The position numbers were made by a program, and so were the translations under genes. DNA of 64,000 nt from contig CACFOQ010000008.1 of NCBI GenBank assembly GCA_902567855.1, positions 1 to 64,000 on the forward strand, given 5' to 3'. Shown in pieces: positions 7,938-16,956 of the stretch (position 1 is its first letter; every line of letters starts with the position of its first letter). The notes under the pieces were generated by a model that ran no database searches, was not told where the DNA came from, and saw nothing but the letters and a program-made list of their open reading frames with translations. The stretch is from an uncultured Alphaproteobacteria bacterium. Its GTDB lineage: Bacteria; Pseudomonadota; Alphaproteobacteria; HIMB59; GCA-002718135.

Positions 7938-10900
7938 ATGAATTCCAACAAAATTAGATCAACATTTTTGGAGTATTTTAGTAAAAATGGACATGAAATA
8001 GTTCATTCTAGTCCATTAGTTCCACATAATGACCCAACTTTAATGTTTGCAAATTCTGGCATGGTTCAATTTAAGAACATTTTTACAGGAAAAGAGAAAA
8101 GAGACTATAAAAGAGCTGTTACGTCACAAAAATGTGTGAGAGCTGGTGGTAAACATAATGATTTAGAAAATGTAGGATACACTGCTAGGCACCATACATT
8201 TTTTGAAATGTTAGGTAACTTCTCTTTTGGTGATTATTTCAAAGATAATGCAATAGAATTTGCATGGAATTTAATAACTAAAGAATTTGGGATTAATAAA
8301 GAGAAATTAATTGTTACTGTCTTTAGTGAAGATGAAGATGCTTACAATTATTGGAAAAAAATAGCAGGTTTAAATGATGACAAAATTATTAAAATTAGCA
8401 CTTCTGATAATTTTTGGTCAATGGGAGATACTGGACCTTGTGGACCATGTTCAGAAATTTTTTATGATCATGGAGATAAATATCCTGGAGGTCCACCAGG
8501 AAGCTCAAACGAGGATGGAGATAGATTTATAGAAATTTGGAATTTAGTTTTTATGCAATTTGAACAAGTAACGCCTTCAGAAAGAATTAATCTTCCAAAA
8601 CCATCTATCGACACTGGTATGGGCTTAGAAAGAATATCTGCTTTATTAAATGGTACAAATGATAATTATGATACAGATCTTTTCATTCCATTAATTAATA
8701 AGTCTATTGATTTATTAAATGATGATAGTCAATCTAATAGTCCTAGCCATAGAGTTATAGCAGATCATTTAAGATCATCATCTTTTTTAATTGCAGATGG
8801 TGTTACTCCATCGAATGAAGGAAGAGGCTATGTTTTAAGAAGAATTATGAGAAGAGGAATGAGACATGCTCATACTTTAGGAAATAAAGATACAGTTTTT
8901 GACAAAGTTTTTCCTACTTTGCTTAATATTTTTAAAGATTCATATCCTGAATTAAAAAGAGCTGAAGATTTAATAATTAATACATTTGTAAATGAAGAAA
9001 CTAAATTTAAAGAAACTGTAGAAAAAGGCTTAAAACTTTTAGAGGAAGTTATTCTATTATCTCCAAAAAAAATTGATGGAGAAATTGCATTTAAATTATA
9101 TGATACTTATGGTTTTCCTTTAGACTTAACTCAAGACTATCTAAAATCAAAAAAAATTGAAGTAGATATCGAATCTTTCAATAAGAAAATGAAAGAACAA
9201 AAAGATAGAGCTAGAAAAAACTGGAAAGGCATAGGTGATCAAGAAGATCAAAAAAAATGGTTTCAAATTACTGAACATTTAAATTCTACTGAATTTTTAG
9301 GTTATGATCAAATAGAGTCTGAAAGTAAAATTATTTCTATAATTAAAAAAGATAGTGAAATTGATAATTTATTAGAAAAAGAAGAGGGGATTATCATTTT
9401 AAATCAAACTCCTTTTTATGCTGAAAGTGGTGGACAAATAGGGGATAGTGGAAAAATTATTTTTAATAATAGTGTTTTTGAAGTATCTGATACAACAAAA
9501 TTATTTGGGACTTTTTATTTACATCACGGTAAAGTTACAATTGGTAATTTTAATAAAGGTAATAATGTAAATGCTATTATTGATATAAAAAAACGTGAAT
9601 TAATAAAATCCAATCATTCATCTACTCATTTATTACATTCTTCTTTGAGACAAATACTAGGTAAACATGTTTCTCAAAAAGGTTCATTAGTTAATAACGA
9701 AAAACTTAGATTTGATTTTAGTCATAATGAACCAATAAGCCTAGAAAATATTGTTAAAATTGAAAATTATGTAAAAAAAGAAATTGAAGCAAATACATTA
9801 GTCGATACGAAAATTATAGATCATCAAAAAGCAATTGATGAAGGAGCTATAGCCTTATTTGGTGAAAAATATGGTGATGAGGTTAGAGTCATTTCAATGG
9901 GTACTAGAGAAAATAATCAGATATTTTCAAAAGAACTTTGTGGAGGTACTCACGTGGATAAAACTGGAGATATAATTGATTTTAAAATAATTAACCAATC
10001 AAGTGTAGCTTCTGGCATAAGAAGAATAGAAGCCTTAAGTAATATTACTGTAGATCAATATAAAGAAGAACAAATAAAGATAATAAAACAAAAAAAAGAA
10101 GAAAATCAAATAAAGATAAAAGAAATTATAGAAGAAATAAAAAAATTTGATAAAAATTTTTCTTATAATTATGATAATAATGAAGATCTATCTGCTTCTA
10201 TAAAAGAATTAAGGAAAGATTTAGATTTAAAAAAACAAAATCAAAATAAAGAAAAAATATCACAAAATATTGTTAATGAAAAAGTTAATGATATAGAATT
10301 TATTTATTTGATAGCAGATGATTATCCTCCTAAATTATTAAAACAATTTGTTGATGATCAAAAAAATAAATATAAACAAAAGTGTGTTTCTCTTATAATA
10401 TCTAAAAATGATAATAAATTATCGATTGTTCTCGGCGCTACTAATGATTTAACAAATAACTTTGACTCTTCTCAAGTTATTCAAGATGTCTCAATAATTT
10501 TAGGAGGAAAGGGTGGTGGAGGACGTAAAGATCTTGCACAAGCTGGTGGTTTAAGTTTATCAAAAAAATATAATGAAGAGGTTGTTTTAGTTGAAGCAGG
10601 TCATATTGGGTGGGGGTCCTCAGCGAGAAACGCAGGTTTTTGCTGTATACCTCCTGCAAAAATGTCCGTATCAAAAATGTTTAAGAAATATGGAAAAGAA
10701 GAAACTAAGAAATTTTTTCAAAATACAATTGAAGGATCAAATTTTACAAAAGATTTAATATCAGAATACAATATTGATTGTGACTTAACTGGAAATTGTA
10801 ATTATGAAGTTGCCCCACATCCTGACTACTTTCAATCCATTAAAAAAGAAGCAGATGTGTATAAAAAAGAATTTGGAATAGAAACAGAAATATATTCTCA

Positions 10901-11723
10901 ATCAGAATTTAATGAAATAGGACATACAGGTGAAGAACAATTTGGGGCTTTTTCTTATAAACCTGGATTTGCAATTAATCCTTTAAAATTTTTACTTGGA
11001 TTAGCTAAAGAAGCAAAAAAGTCTGGTGTTAAAATTTATCAAAAAAGCAAAGTTAGCAAAATAGAAAAAAAGAATGGAAAGTATAATATTATAATAAATG
11101 AAAACAAAATAACATCGAATAAAATAGTTATGGCCACTAATGGATTTTATAGAGATGACTTATTTCCAAAACTTAATAATAGAATACTTCCTGTAATATC
11201 TAATATTATTATTACAAAACCACTTACAAATGATCAAATTATGGCTCACAATTTTGTTACACACAACCCTATCTTAAATAATAGAAATTTACTTTTTTAT
11301 TATAGATTATTAAAAGATAATCGTTTCTTATTTGGTGCTAGAGGTGATTTAGTTGGAAGTGAAGAGTCTTCTTTAATAAAATCAAAAAAAATGGAACAAC
11401 AAATGAAAAAAGTTTTTCCTGAATGGGAAAATGTTGAAATTGATTATCATTGGCGAGGTCTTGTGGCCGTAACTACAAAATTTACTCCTTCAATTGGAAA
11501 GTTAGATGATGATGAAATTTACTATAGTTTTGGTTATCAAGCAAATGGGGTTAATACTGCCCCTTGGTCTGGTAGTAAACTTGCAAATTTAATTGTATCA
11601 AATAGTAAAGAGCTTAATATTTCAAAATTTTATCAAGGATTACCAAAAAAGTTTCCTTTTCCAAAATTAAGACTATTTTATCTTAAGATGTATTTAGCAT
11701 ATCATTCATTAAGGGATAAATAA
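7938..11723 (+). CDS. alaS: alanyl-tRNA synthetase fused in frame to a truncated DAO-family FAD oxidoreductase
   Basis: A single frame of 1261 residues. Residues 1 to about 871 are a complete-looking AlaRS: a class II catalytic core (F-x-N-S-G-M-V-Q-F-K), the editing-domain H-S-S-T-H near 560-564, C-G-G-T-H at 668-672, and the C-terminal glycine-rich G-G-K-G-G-G-G-R-K-D-L-A-Q-A-G-G ending at 871. From about 872 the chain becomes a DAO-family flavoprotein (G-W-G-S-S-A-R-N-A-G-F, then a substrate domain and the C-terminal H-W-R-G/G-Y-Q-A-N-G motifs), with its normal end. The flavoprotein lacks its first strand and GxGxxG loop; the AlaRS sequence A-Q-A-G-G-L-S occupies that place. AlaRS lacks its usual last 10-15 residues. 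ATG at 7938 is preferred to TTG at 7932. The DAO part resembles PuuB-type gamma-glutamylputrescine oxidases. This is either a real deletion fusion or an assembly join. Confidence 0.85.
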   Translation: MNSNKIRSTFLEYFSKNGHEIVHSSPLVPHNDPTLMFANSGMVQFKNIFTGKEKRDYKRAVTSQKCVRAGGKHNDLENVGYTARHHTFFEMLGNFSFGDYFKDNAIEFAWNLITKEFGINKEKLIVTVFSEDEDAYNYWKKIAGLNDDKIIKISTSDNFWSMGDTGPCGPCSEIFYDHGDKYPGGPPGSSNEDGDRFIEIWNLVFMQFEQVTPSERINLPKPSIDTGMGLERISALLNGTNDNYDTDLFIPLINKSIDLLNDDSQSNSPSHRVIADHLRSSSFLIADGVTPSNEGRGYVLRRIMRRGMRHAHTLGNKDTVFDKVFPTLLNIFKDSYPELKRAEDLIINTFVNEETKFKETVEKGLKLLEEVILLSPKKIDGEIAFKLYDTYGFPLDLTQDYLKSKKIEVDIESFNKKMKEQKDRARKNWKGIGDQEDQKKWFQITEHLNSTEFLGYDQIESESKIISIIKKDSEIDNLLEKEEGIIILNQTPFYAESGGQIGDSGKIIFNNSVFEVSDTTKLFGTFYLHHGKVTIGNFNKGNNVNAIIDIKKRELIKSNHSSTHLLHSSLRQILGKHVSQKGSLVNNEKLRFDFSHNEPISLENIVKIENYVKKEIEANTLVDTKIIDHQKAIDEGAIALFGEKYGDEVRVISMGTRENNQIFSKELCGGTHVDKTGDIIDFKIINQSSVASGIRRIEALSNITVDQYKEEQIKIIKQKKEENQIKIKEIIEEIKKFDKNFSYNYDNNEDLSASIKELRKDLDLKKQNQNKEKISQNIVNEKVNDIEFIYLIADDYPPKLLKQFVDDQKNKYKQKCVSLIISKNDNKLSIVLGATNDLTNNFDSSQVIQDVSIILGGKGGGGRKDLAQAGGLSLSKKYNEEVVLVEAGHIGWGSSARNAGFCCIPPAKMSVSKMFKKYGKEETKKFFQNTIEGSNFTKDLISEYNIDCDLTGNCNYEVAPHPDYFQSIKKEADVYKKEFGIETEIYSQSEFNEIGHTGEEQFGAFSYKPGFAINPLKFLLGLAKEAKKSGVKIYQKSKVSKIEKKNGKYNIIINENKITSNKIVMATNGFYRDDLFPKLNNRILPVISNIIITKPLTNDQIMAHNFVTHNPILNNRNLLFYYRLLKDNRFLFGARGDLVGSEESSLIKSKKMEQQMKKVFPEWENVEIDYHWRGLVAVTTKFTPSIGKLDDDEIYYSFGYQANGVNTAPWSGSKLANLIVSNSKELNISKFYQGLPKKFPFPKLRLFYLKMYLAYHSLRDK

Positions 11724-11756
11724 ACTTATGAAAATTACCAGTTAGTTAATCTTATA

Positions 11757-13529
11757 ATGAAAACTTTTAAACCTTTATTATATTTAATGCCATATTTATG
11801 GCCTAAAAATAATAAAAATTTTAAAATAAGATTGATTTTAGCAATATGTTTTTTAATCTTTGCCAAATTAGCAAATGTTTCTGTTCCAATTTTTTTAGGG
11901 AAAGCCGTTGATTCATTAGATGGGCTTAATAAAAATTCTTTAATCATCTTTGTCCCTATAGTTTTTATTGCCGCTTATGGAATTGCAAGATTTTTGCATG
12001 TTGGTTTTGGTGAAATACGAGATGCTTTATTTGCAAGAATTGGACAAAATGCAATTAGAAGAGCTGCTTTAAAAGTATTTGAACATCTTCATAATTTATC
12101 ATTAAAATTTCACTTAAATAGACAAACAGGAGCTTTAAGTAGAATTATAGACAGAGGAATAGGTGCAATAGATTTTATACTTCGCTTTGTAACATTTAAT
12201 ATTTTTCCAACATTATTAGAAATGATTTTAGTTTGTCTTATTCTTTTAAACTTATTTAGTTGGTATTTCTCAATTATTACTTTTTTTGTAATCCTTTTTT
12301 ACATATCTTTTACATTTATAGTGACAGAATGGAGAGTTCAAATTAGAAAAAAAATGAATGATGCTGATAATGTTAGAGGTCAAAAATCGATTGATAGTTT
12401 ATTAAATTATGAAACAGTAAAATACTTTAATAATGAAAATTTTGAATCTTCAAATTATGATAAATCTTTAGAAGAATATGAAAAATTTGCTATCAAAAGT
12501 GCAATAAGTTTAAATTTTTTAAATTTAGGACAAGCATTAATTATCACTATTGGAATAATTGGAATGATGGTCCTAACCGTATATGAAATTCAATCAAATG
12601 AAATGAGTATTGGTGATTTCATTATAGTCAATACCTATTTAATTCAATTATCTATTCCCTTAAACTTTATAGGTTTTGTATATTGGCAAATCAAACAATC
12701 TTTAGTTGATATGGAAAATATGTTTACTCTTTTAAATGAAAAAACAGAAATAACAGACTATATTCATGCAAAAGATTTAATAATTTCAGATGCATCAGTT
12801 ACTTTTAAAAATGTTTCTTTTCATTATGATGAAAAAAGAAAAATTATTAAAGATATATCTTTTAAGATTTATCCTAATCAAACTGTCGCAATAGTGGGAC
12901 CTACTGGTGCAGGAAAATCAACAATAAGTAAAATTTTTTTTAGATTTTTTGATCCTACCTCTGGGTCAATATTAATCGATAATCAAGATATAAGAAAAGT
13001 AACACAAAAATCTCTTCGCAAACAAATTGCTGTAGTACCTCAAGATACTGTCTTATTTAATGAAACTTTGTTTTATAATATATCTTATGGTAATCCAAAT
13101 TCATCTAAAGAAGAAGTCATTCAAGTTACAAAAATGGCAAAATTACATGAATTCATTGAAAACTTACCTGATGGATATAATACTATAGTTGGAGAGAGAG
13201 GTTTAAAACTTTCTGGAGGTGAAAAACAACGAGTTGCCATAGCAAGAGCCTTACTCAAAAAACCTAAAATTTTCTTCTTTGATGAAGCTACTTCTTCATT
13301 AGATACAAAAACAGAAAAAGAAATTCAAAATAATCTAGAACATTTATCAAAAAATATAACAACTATAATAATAGCTCATAGACTTTCTACTGTTAAAAAT
13401 GCTGACAATATAATCGTATTAAATAATGGAGAAATAACTGAAACAGGAAATCACAACAAATTATTAGAATTTAATGGATTATATTCAAGTCTTTGGAGGC
13501 AGCAAGAAAAAAACTTTAAAGATAAGTAA
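11757..13529 (+). CDS. Atm1-type ABC exporter (half transporter)
   Basis: A 590-residue fused permease-ATPase of the Atm1/HMT family. There are about six membrane helices in residues 20-300, including the family segment R-I-I-D-R-G (near 120), which forms part of the glutathione-binding site in Atm1 proteins. The nucleotide domain has Walker A 381-389 (G-P-T-G-A-G-K-S-T), signature L-S-G-G-E at 485-489 and Walker B D509-E510. Bacterial Atm1 homologues export glutathione-linked sulfur, metal or Fe-S related compounds from the cytoplasm. It follows the alaS fusion by 33 nt and may be co-transcribed with it. Confidence 0.85.
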   Translation: MKTFKPLLYLMPYLWPKNNKNFKIRLILAICFLIFAKLANVSVPIFLGKAVDSLDGLNKNSLIIFVPIVFIAAYGIARFLHVGFGEIRDALFARIGQNAIRRAALKVFEHLHNLSLKFHLNRQTGALSRIIDRGIGAIDFILRFVTFNIFPTLLEMILVCLILLNLFSWYFSIITFFVILFYISFTFIVTEWRVQIRKKMNDADNVRGQKSIDSLLNYETVKYFNNENFESSNYDKSLEEYEKFAIKSAISLNFLNLGQALIITIGIIGMMVLTVYEIQSNEMSIGDFIIVNTYLIQLSIPLNFIGFVYWQIKQSLVDMENMFTLLNEKTEITDYIHAKDLIISDASVTFKNVSFHYDEKRKIIKDISFKIYPNQTVAIVGPTGAGKSTISKIFFRFFDPTSGSILIDNQDIRKVTQKSLRKQIAVVPQDTVLFNETLFYNISYGNPNSSKEEVIQVTKMAKLHEFIENLPDGYNTIVGERGLKLSGGEKQRVAIARALLKKPKIFFFDEATSSLDTKTEKEIQNNLEHLSKNITTIIIAHRLSTVKNADNIIVLNNGEITETGNHNKLLEFNGLYSSLWRQQEKNFKDK

Positions 13530-13590
13530 TGAGAAAAAAGATGATTTTTTTTTTATAAAATGTAAAAGTTGTAAAATTTCAAATAACTAA

Positions 13591-14634
13591 ATGGCTACAC
13601 CTAAAGAAAAAAATTTTTATATGCCTCCAGAATGGTATCCACACGAATGTTGTTGGATGCAATGGCCTTATAACAATCCTAATCATGATGGATATGGGAG
13701 TGTTCCTTCATGGTCTCATTTTGATTTTGATAAAGGTAGACTAGCATGGTCTCATGTGGCTAATTCTATTGCTAAATTTGAAAAAGTTAAAATGATTGTT
13801 CATCCTGATGAAATATCAAAAGCAAAGAAATTATTAAATTCTGCAATTGAAATTATTCAACTAAAAATTGATGATTGTTGGGCAAGAGATAGTGGAGCTA
13901 TTTTCTTATTAAATATAGAAAATAAACTTGGTGGTATTGATTGGGAATTCAATGGATGGGGTAAATTTAAACCTTTTAACTCTGACAATAAAGTTGCTAA
14001 ATTTATGATAGAAAATTCATCAGCTACTTATTTTAAAAATAATATGATCTTAGAAGGAGGTTCTATTCATGTTGATGGAGAAGGAACACTTTTAACCACA
14101 GAACAATGTTTGCTTAATAAAAATAGAAATCCACAATTATCTAAAGAAGAAATTGAAAAAAATTTAAAAGAATATCTAAATGTAAATAAAGTAATCTGGC
14201 TTAAGAGTGGCACTGACGAAGGAACGGATGGTCATGTTGATAATATTGCCTGTTTTGTAAAACCTGGAGTTGTTATGGCTTTATCCTGTAAAGATAAGAG
14301 TGATCCTTTTTTTGAAAAAATTAATGAAAATTTAGAAATATTAAAAACATCAACTGATAATAAGGGTAGATTAATAAATGTCATTGAATTAGAAATGTCT
14401 TATAAAAGACTTATACCAAATAATGATGAACCAAGCTCTTATATAAATTACTATATTGCAAACAATGGAATAGTAATGCCGAGTTTTGATGATCAAAAAG
14501 CAGATTTAAATGCTCAATCTATTATAGAATCAGTCTTTCCTGATAGGAAAATTATTGTTATTAATGGAATTGATATTTGTTTGGGCGGAGGTAATGTTCA
14601 TTGTATAACTCAACAACAACCTCTAAGTTCATAA
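13591..14634 (+). CDS. aguA: agmatine deiminase
   Basis: A 347-residue guanidino-group-modifying enzyme (porphyromonas-type PAD fold) that converts agmatine to N-carbamoylputrescine and ammonia. The start M-P-P-E-W-Y-P-H-E is diagnostic. The substrate-binding D-D-C-W-A-R-D (94-100), catalytic His215 in G-T-D-G-H-V-D-N and nucleophile Cys338 in G-G-G-N-V-H-C are all present. The next enzyme of the pathway, aguB, is encoded 20 nt downstream. Confidence 0.93.
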   Translation: MATPKEKNFYMPPEWYPHECCWMQWPYNNPNHDGYGSVPSWSHFDFDKGRLAWSHVANSIAKFEKVKMIVHPDEISKAKKLLNSAIEIIQLKIDDCWARDSGAIFLLNIENKLGGIDWEFNGWGKFKPFNSDNKVAKFMIENSSATYFKNNMILEGGSIHVDGEGTLLTTEQCLLNKNRNPQLSKEEIEKNLKEYLNVNKVIWLKSGTDEGTDGHVDNIACFVKPGVVMALSCKDKSDPFFEKINENLEILKTSTDNKGRLINVIELEMSYKRLIPNNDEPSSYINYYIANNGIVMPSFDDQKADLNAQSIIESVFPDRKIIVINGIDICLGGGNVHCITQQQPLSS

Positions 14635-14653
14635 TAGATAAAGAGAGAAAAAT

Positions 14654-15523
14654 ATGAAAATCAAAGTTGCTGCAACTCAAATGTCTTGCACTTGGGAAAT
14701 TGAAGAAAATATTTCAAAAGCAAAAAAACTTATTTATGAAGCAGCTAAAGAAGGTGCGAATATAATTTTACTTCAAGAATTATTTCAAACTCCATATTTT
14801 TGCATTCAATATGATGAAGAAATTTTTAAGTTAGCACAGACTTATGAAAATAATAATGTTCTAAAAGAAATGTCAAGTTTAGCAAAAGAATTAAATGTTG
14901 TTCTTCCAATTAGTTTTTTTGAAAAAGATAATAATGCGTATTTTAATTCTATTGCAGTAATTAATTCAGATGGAAACATACTTGGTAAATATCGTAAATC
15001 TCACATACCTGATGGTGCTGGTTATTTAGAAAAATATTATTTTAATCCGGGCAATACTGGTTTTGAAGTATGGGATACAGCTTTTGGAAAAATTGGTATT
15101 GGTATCTGTTGGGATCAATGGTTTCCAGAAGCTGCAAGAATTATGGCGCTTAAAGGAGCTGAAGTACTATTTTATCCTACAGCAATTGGTGATGAGTTAA
15201 TGAGTGAATATGACAGCTCAGGAGCATGGCAAAGAGTTATGCAAGGTCATGCAGCTGCAAATATAATGCCAGTTGTAGCATCTAATAGAATTGGTTCTGA
15301 GTCGGTAAAAGGTCAAGTTAATGGATTTTATGGAAAGTCTTTTATTTGTGATCGGTCAGGTAAAATTATTAAAGAAGCATCAAAAGATAAAGAAGAAATT
15401 ATTTTGGCCGAAATAGATACTGAAGAAAATCATTTATTTAGAAGAAATTGGGGACTTTTTAGAGATAGAAGAACAGATTTGTATAAAGAGATATTAACTC
15501 TTGAAGGTAAAATTAAAGATTAA
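14654..15523 (+). CDS. aguB: N-carbamoylputrescine amidase
   Basis: A 289-residue nitrilase-superfamily hydrolase with the catalytic triad Glu42, Lys115 and Cys152 (the last in G-I-C-W-D-Q-W-F-P-E). It releases putrescine, CO2 and ammonia from the AguA product. The R-K-S-H-I-P-D and G-I-C-W-D-Q-W motifs match AguB rather than generic nitrilases. A purine-rich ribosome site (AAAGAGAG) precedes the ATG. Its 3' end overlaps that of the convergent glutamine synthetase homologue by 11 nt. Confidence 0.93.
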   Translation: MKIKVAATQMSCTWEIEENISKAKKLIYEAAKEGANIILLQELFQTPYFCIQYDEEIFKLAQTYENNNVLKEMSSLAKELNVVLPISFFEKDNNAYFNSIAVINSDGNILGKYRKSHIPDGAGYLEKYYFNPGNTGFEVWDTAFGKIGIGICWDQWFPEAARIMALKGAEVLFYPTAIGDELMSEYDSSGAWQRVMQGHAAANIMPVVASNRIGSESVKGQVNGFYGKSFICDRSGKIIKEASKDKEEIILAEIDTEENHLFRRNWGLFRDRRTDLYKEILTLEGKIKD

Positions 15524-16898
15524 GATACCATTTATATTCAATATCAGAAATTTCAGAACGAAAAGATTCGATTTCCTTTCTTTTTAAATCAGCATACATT
15601 GTTACATATTCTTTTGAATAATAATCAATACAAAATTTTGAGTCTTCAAATAATCCAATAGCTTTTTCAATTGATTTGGGCATTTCAGGATCAGGGTCAG
15701 TGCAAGCATTATCAATTCTCAATTTTGTAGGAGATAGTTTATTTATAAGACCATAATGAATTCCAGATAAAATAGCCGAAAGAACTAAATAAGAATTAGC
15801 TTCAGCTCCTGCTACTCTATGTTCAATTCTTTTAGATTTTTCATCACTTCTTGGTATTCTAAAAGCTACTGATCTATTGTTGGGACCCCATGAATTATTT
15901 ACAGGAACAAATTGATCAGGCTCAAAACGTCTATAAGAATTTACATTAGAAGCAAAAATTAAAAAATTATCATATAATGTCTTTTGTAAACCACCAATTG
16001 CATAATGTAATTGTTCACTTCCCTCTTCTTTATCTCCAGAAAAAATATTTTGATTTTTTTCATCAAACAAACTTATATGAACATGCATACCACTACCTGT
16101 TTGCTCTATAAATGGTTTAGAAATAAAACTCGCCTCATAATCATGTTTGATTGCAGTTTCTTTTATTACTCTTCTAAGCAAAGCAGAGTCATCTGCAGCT
16201 TTAAGAATATCATTGGTATGATTTAAATTTATTTCAAATTGTCCTGGAGCAAATTCTGATGAGGCAGTTGATGCAGGAATATTTTGTATTTTACAAAATT
16301 CATTAACATCTTCTAAAAAATCATAAAATTCATCTAATTCTCGCATTCCATAAACCTGAGTTCCTTCACTCTGTTTATTAGTTTCATTTGATATTGCTGG
16401 TTCTGGTTTTTCAGAAATTTTTTTTCTTTTTTTAAAAAGATAAAATTCTAATTCAAAAGCAACTTTAAATTGTAAATTCAAATCTTCAGTTCGATCTAAA
16501 ACTCTAGCAAGTACATTTCTTGGATCTATGATAGAGCTATAACGTGAATCATCCTGAATTGTTATCAAAACTTGTCCTAAAGAGTCTTTATGCCATGGCA
16601 TTTTTTTTAAGGTTCCAGCTACGGGAAAATAAGTTGCATCTGGATCTCCATCAGTAAAACCTCTTCCAGCTGCATCAGGACAATAACCAGTAACATCTAA
16701 TAAAAAAGTAGAATAACAAAATTGAATTCCTGACTTAAAAAGTTTTTGAGCATCGTTAATAGGCAATCTTTTGCCTCTAATAACGCCTGACAAGTCACTT
16801 AAAATAGCATCAATATATTTAATTTCAGGATTTTTTTCTTTAAAAGAATCAAATTCATCGATTGTTGCTAGTAAAACTTTGTTATTTTGAAAAGTCAT
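15513..16898 (-). CDS. glutamine synthetase family protein, PuuA (gamma-glutamylputrescine synthetase)-like
   Basis: A 461-residue type III-like glutamine synthetase homologue. The N-terminal beta-grasp part carries G-x-T-D-G-D-P-D-A and P-W, and the catalytic domain carries F-E-L-E-F-Y-L-F, H-V-H-I-S-L and N-S-Y-L-V-L-S-A-I. It lacks the adenylylation-site region of GlnA, as in PuuA/GlnT relatives that ligate glutamate to amines such as putrescine or ethanolamine. Convergence with aguA-aguB, which produce putrescine, and proximity to pot genes support a polyamine substrate. The assignment within the family is inferred from context. Confidence 0.75.
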   Translation of the reverse strand: MTFQNNKVLLATIDEFDSFKEKNPEIKYIDAILSDLSGVIRGKRLPINDAQKLFKSGIQFCYSTFLLDVTGYCPDAAGRGFTDGDPDATYFPVAGTLKKMPWHKDSLGQVLITIQDDSRYSSIIDPRNVLARVLDRTEDLNLQFKVAFELEFYLFKKRKKISEKPEPAISNETNKQSEGTQVYGMRELDEFYDFLEDVNEFCKIQNIPASTASSEFAPGQFEINLNHTNDILKAADDSALLRRVIKETAIKHDYEASFISKPFIEQTGSGMHVHISLFDEKNQNIFSGDKEEGSEQLHYAIGGLQKTLYDNFLIFASNVNSYRRFEPDQFVPVNNSWGPNNRSVAFRIPRSDEKSKRIEHRVAGAEANSYLVLSAILSGIHYGLINKLSPTKLRIDNACTDPDPEMPKSIEKAIGLFEDSKFCIDYYSKEYVTMYADLKRKEIESFRSEISDIEYKWYLNL

Positions 16899-16956
16899 AT
16901 ATTTTTATATGAAAAAATTAATTGAATGTCTATTTAATTAAACTAAAGTAATATCT

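Noticed and set aside
16922-16937. TTGAATG-TC-TATTTAA, a possible third TetR box between the PuuA-like gene and the amidase
   Set aside because: The left arm is exact but the right arm matches only 5 of 7 positions, which is easily reached by chance in A+T-rich DNA; it is not listed as a feature.
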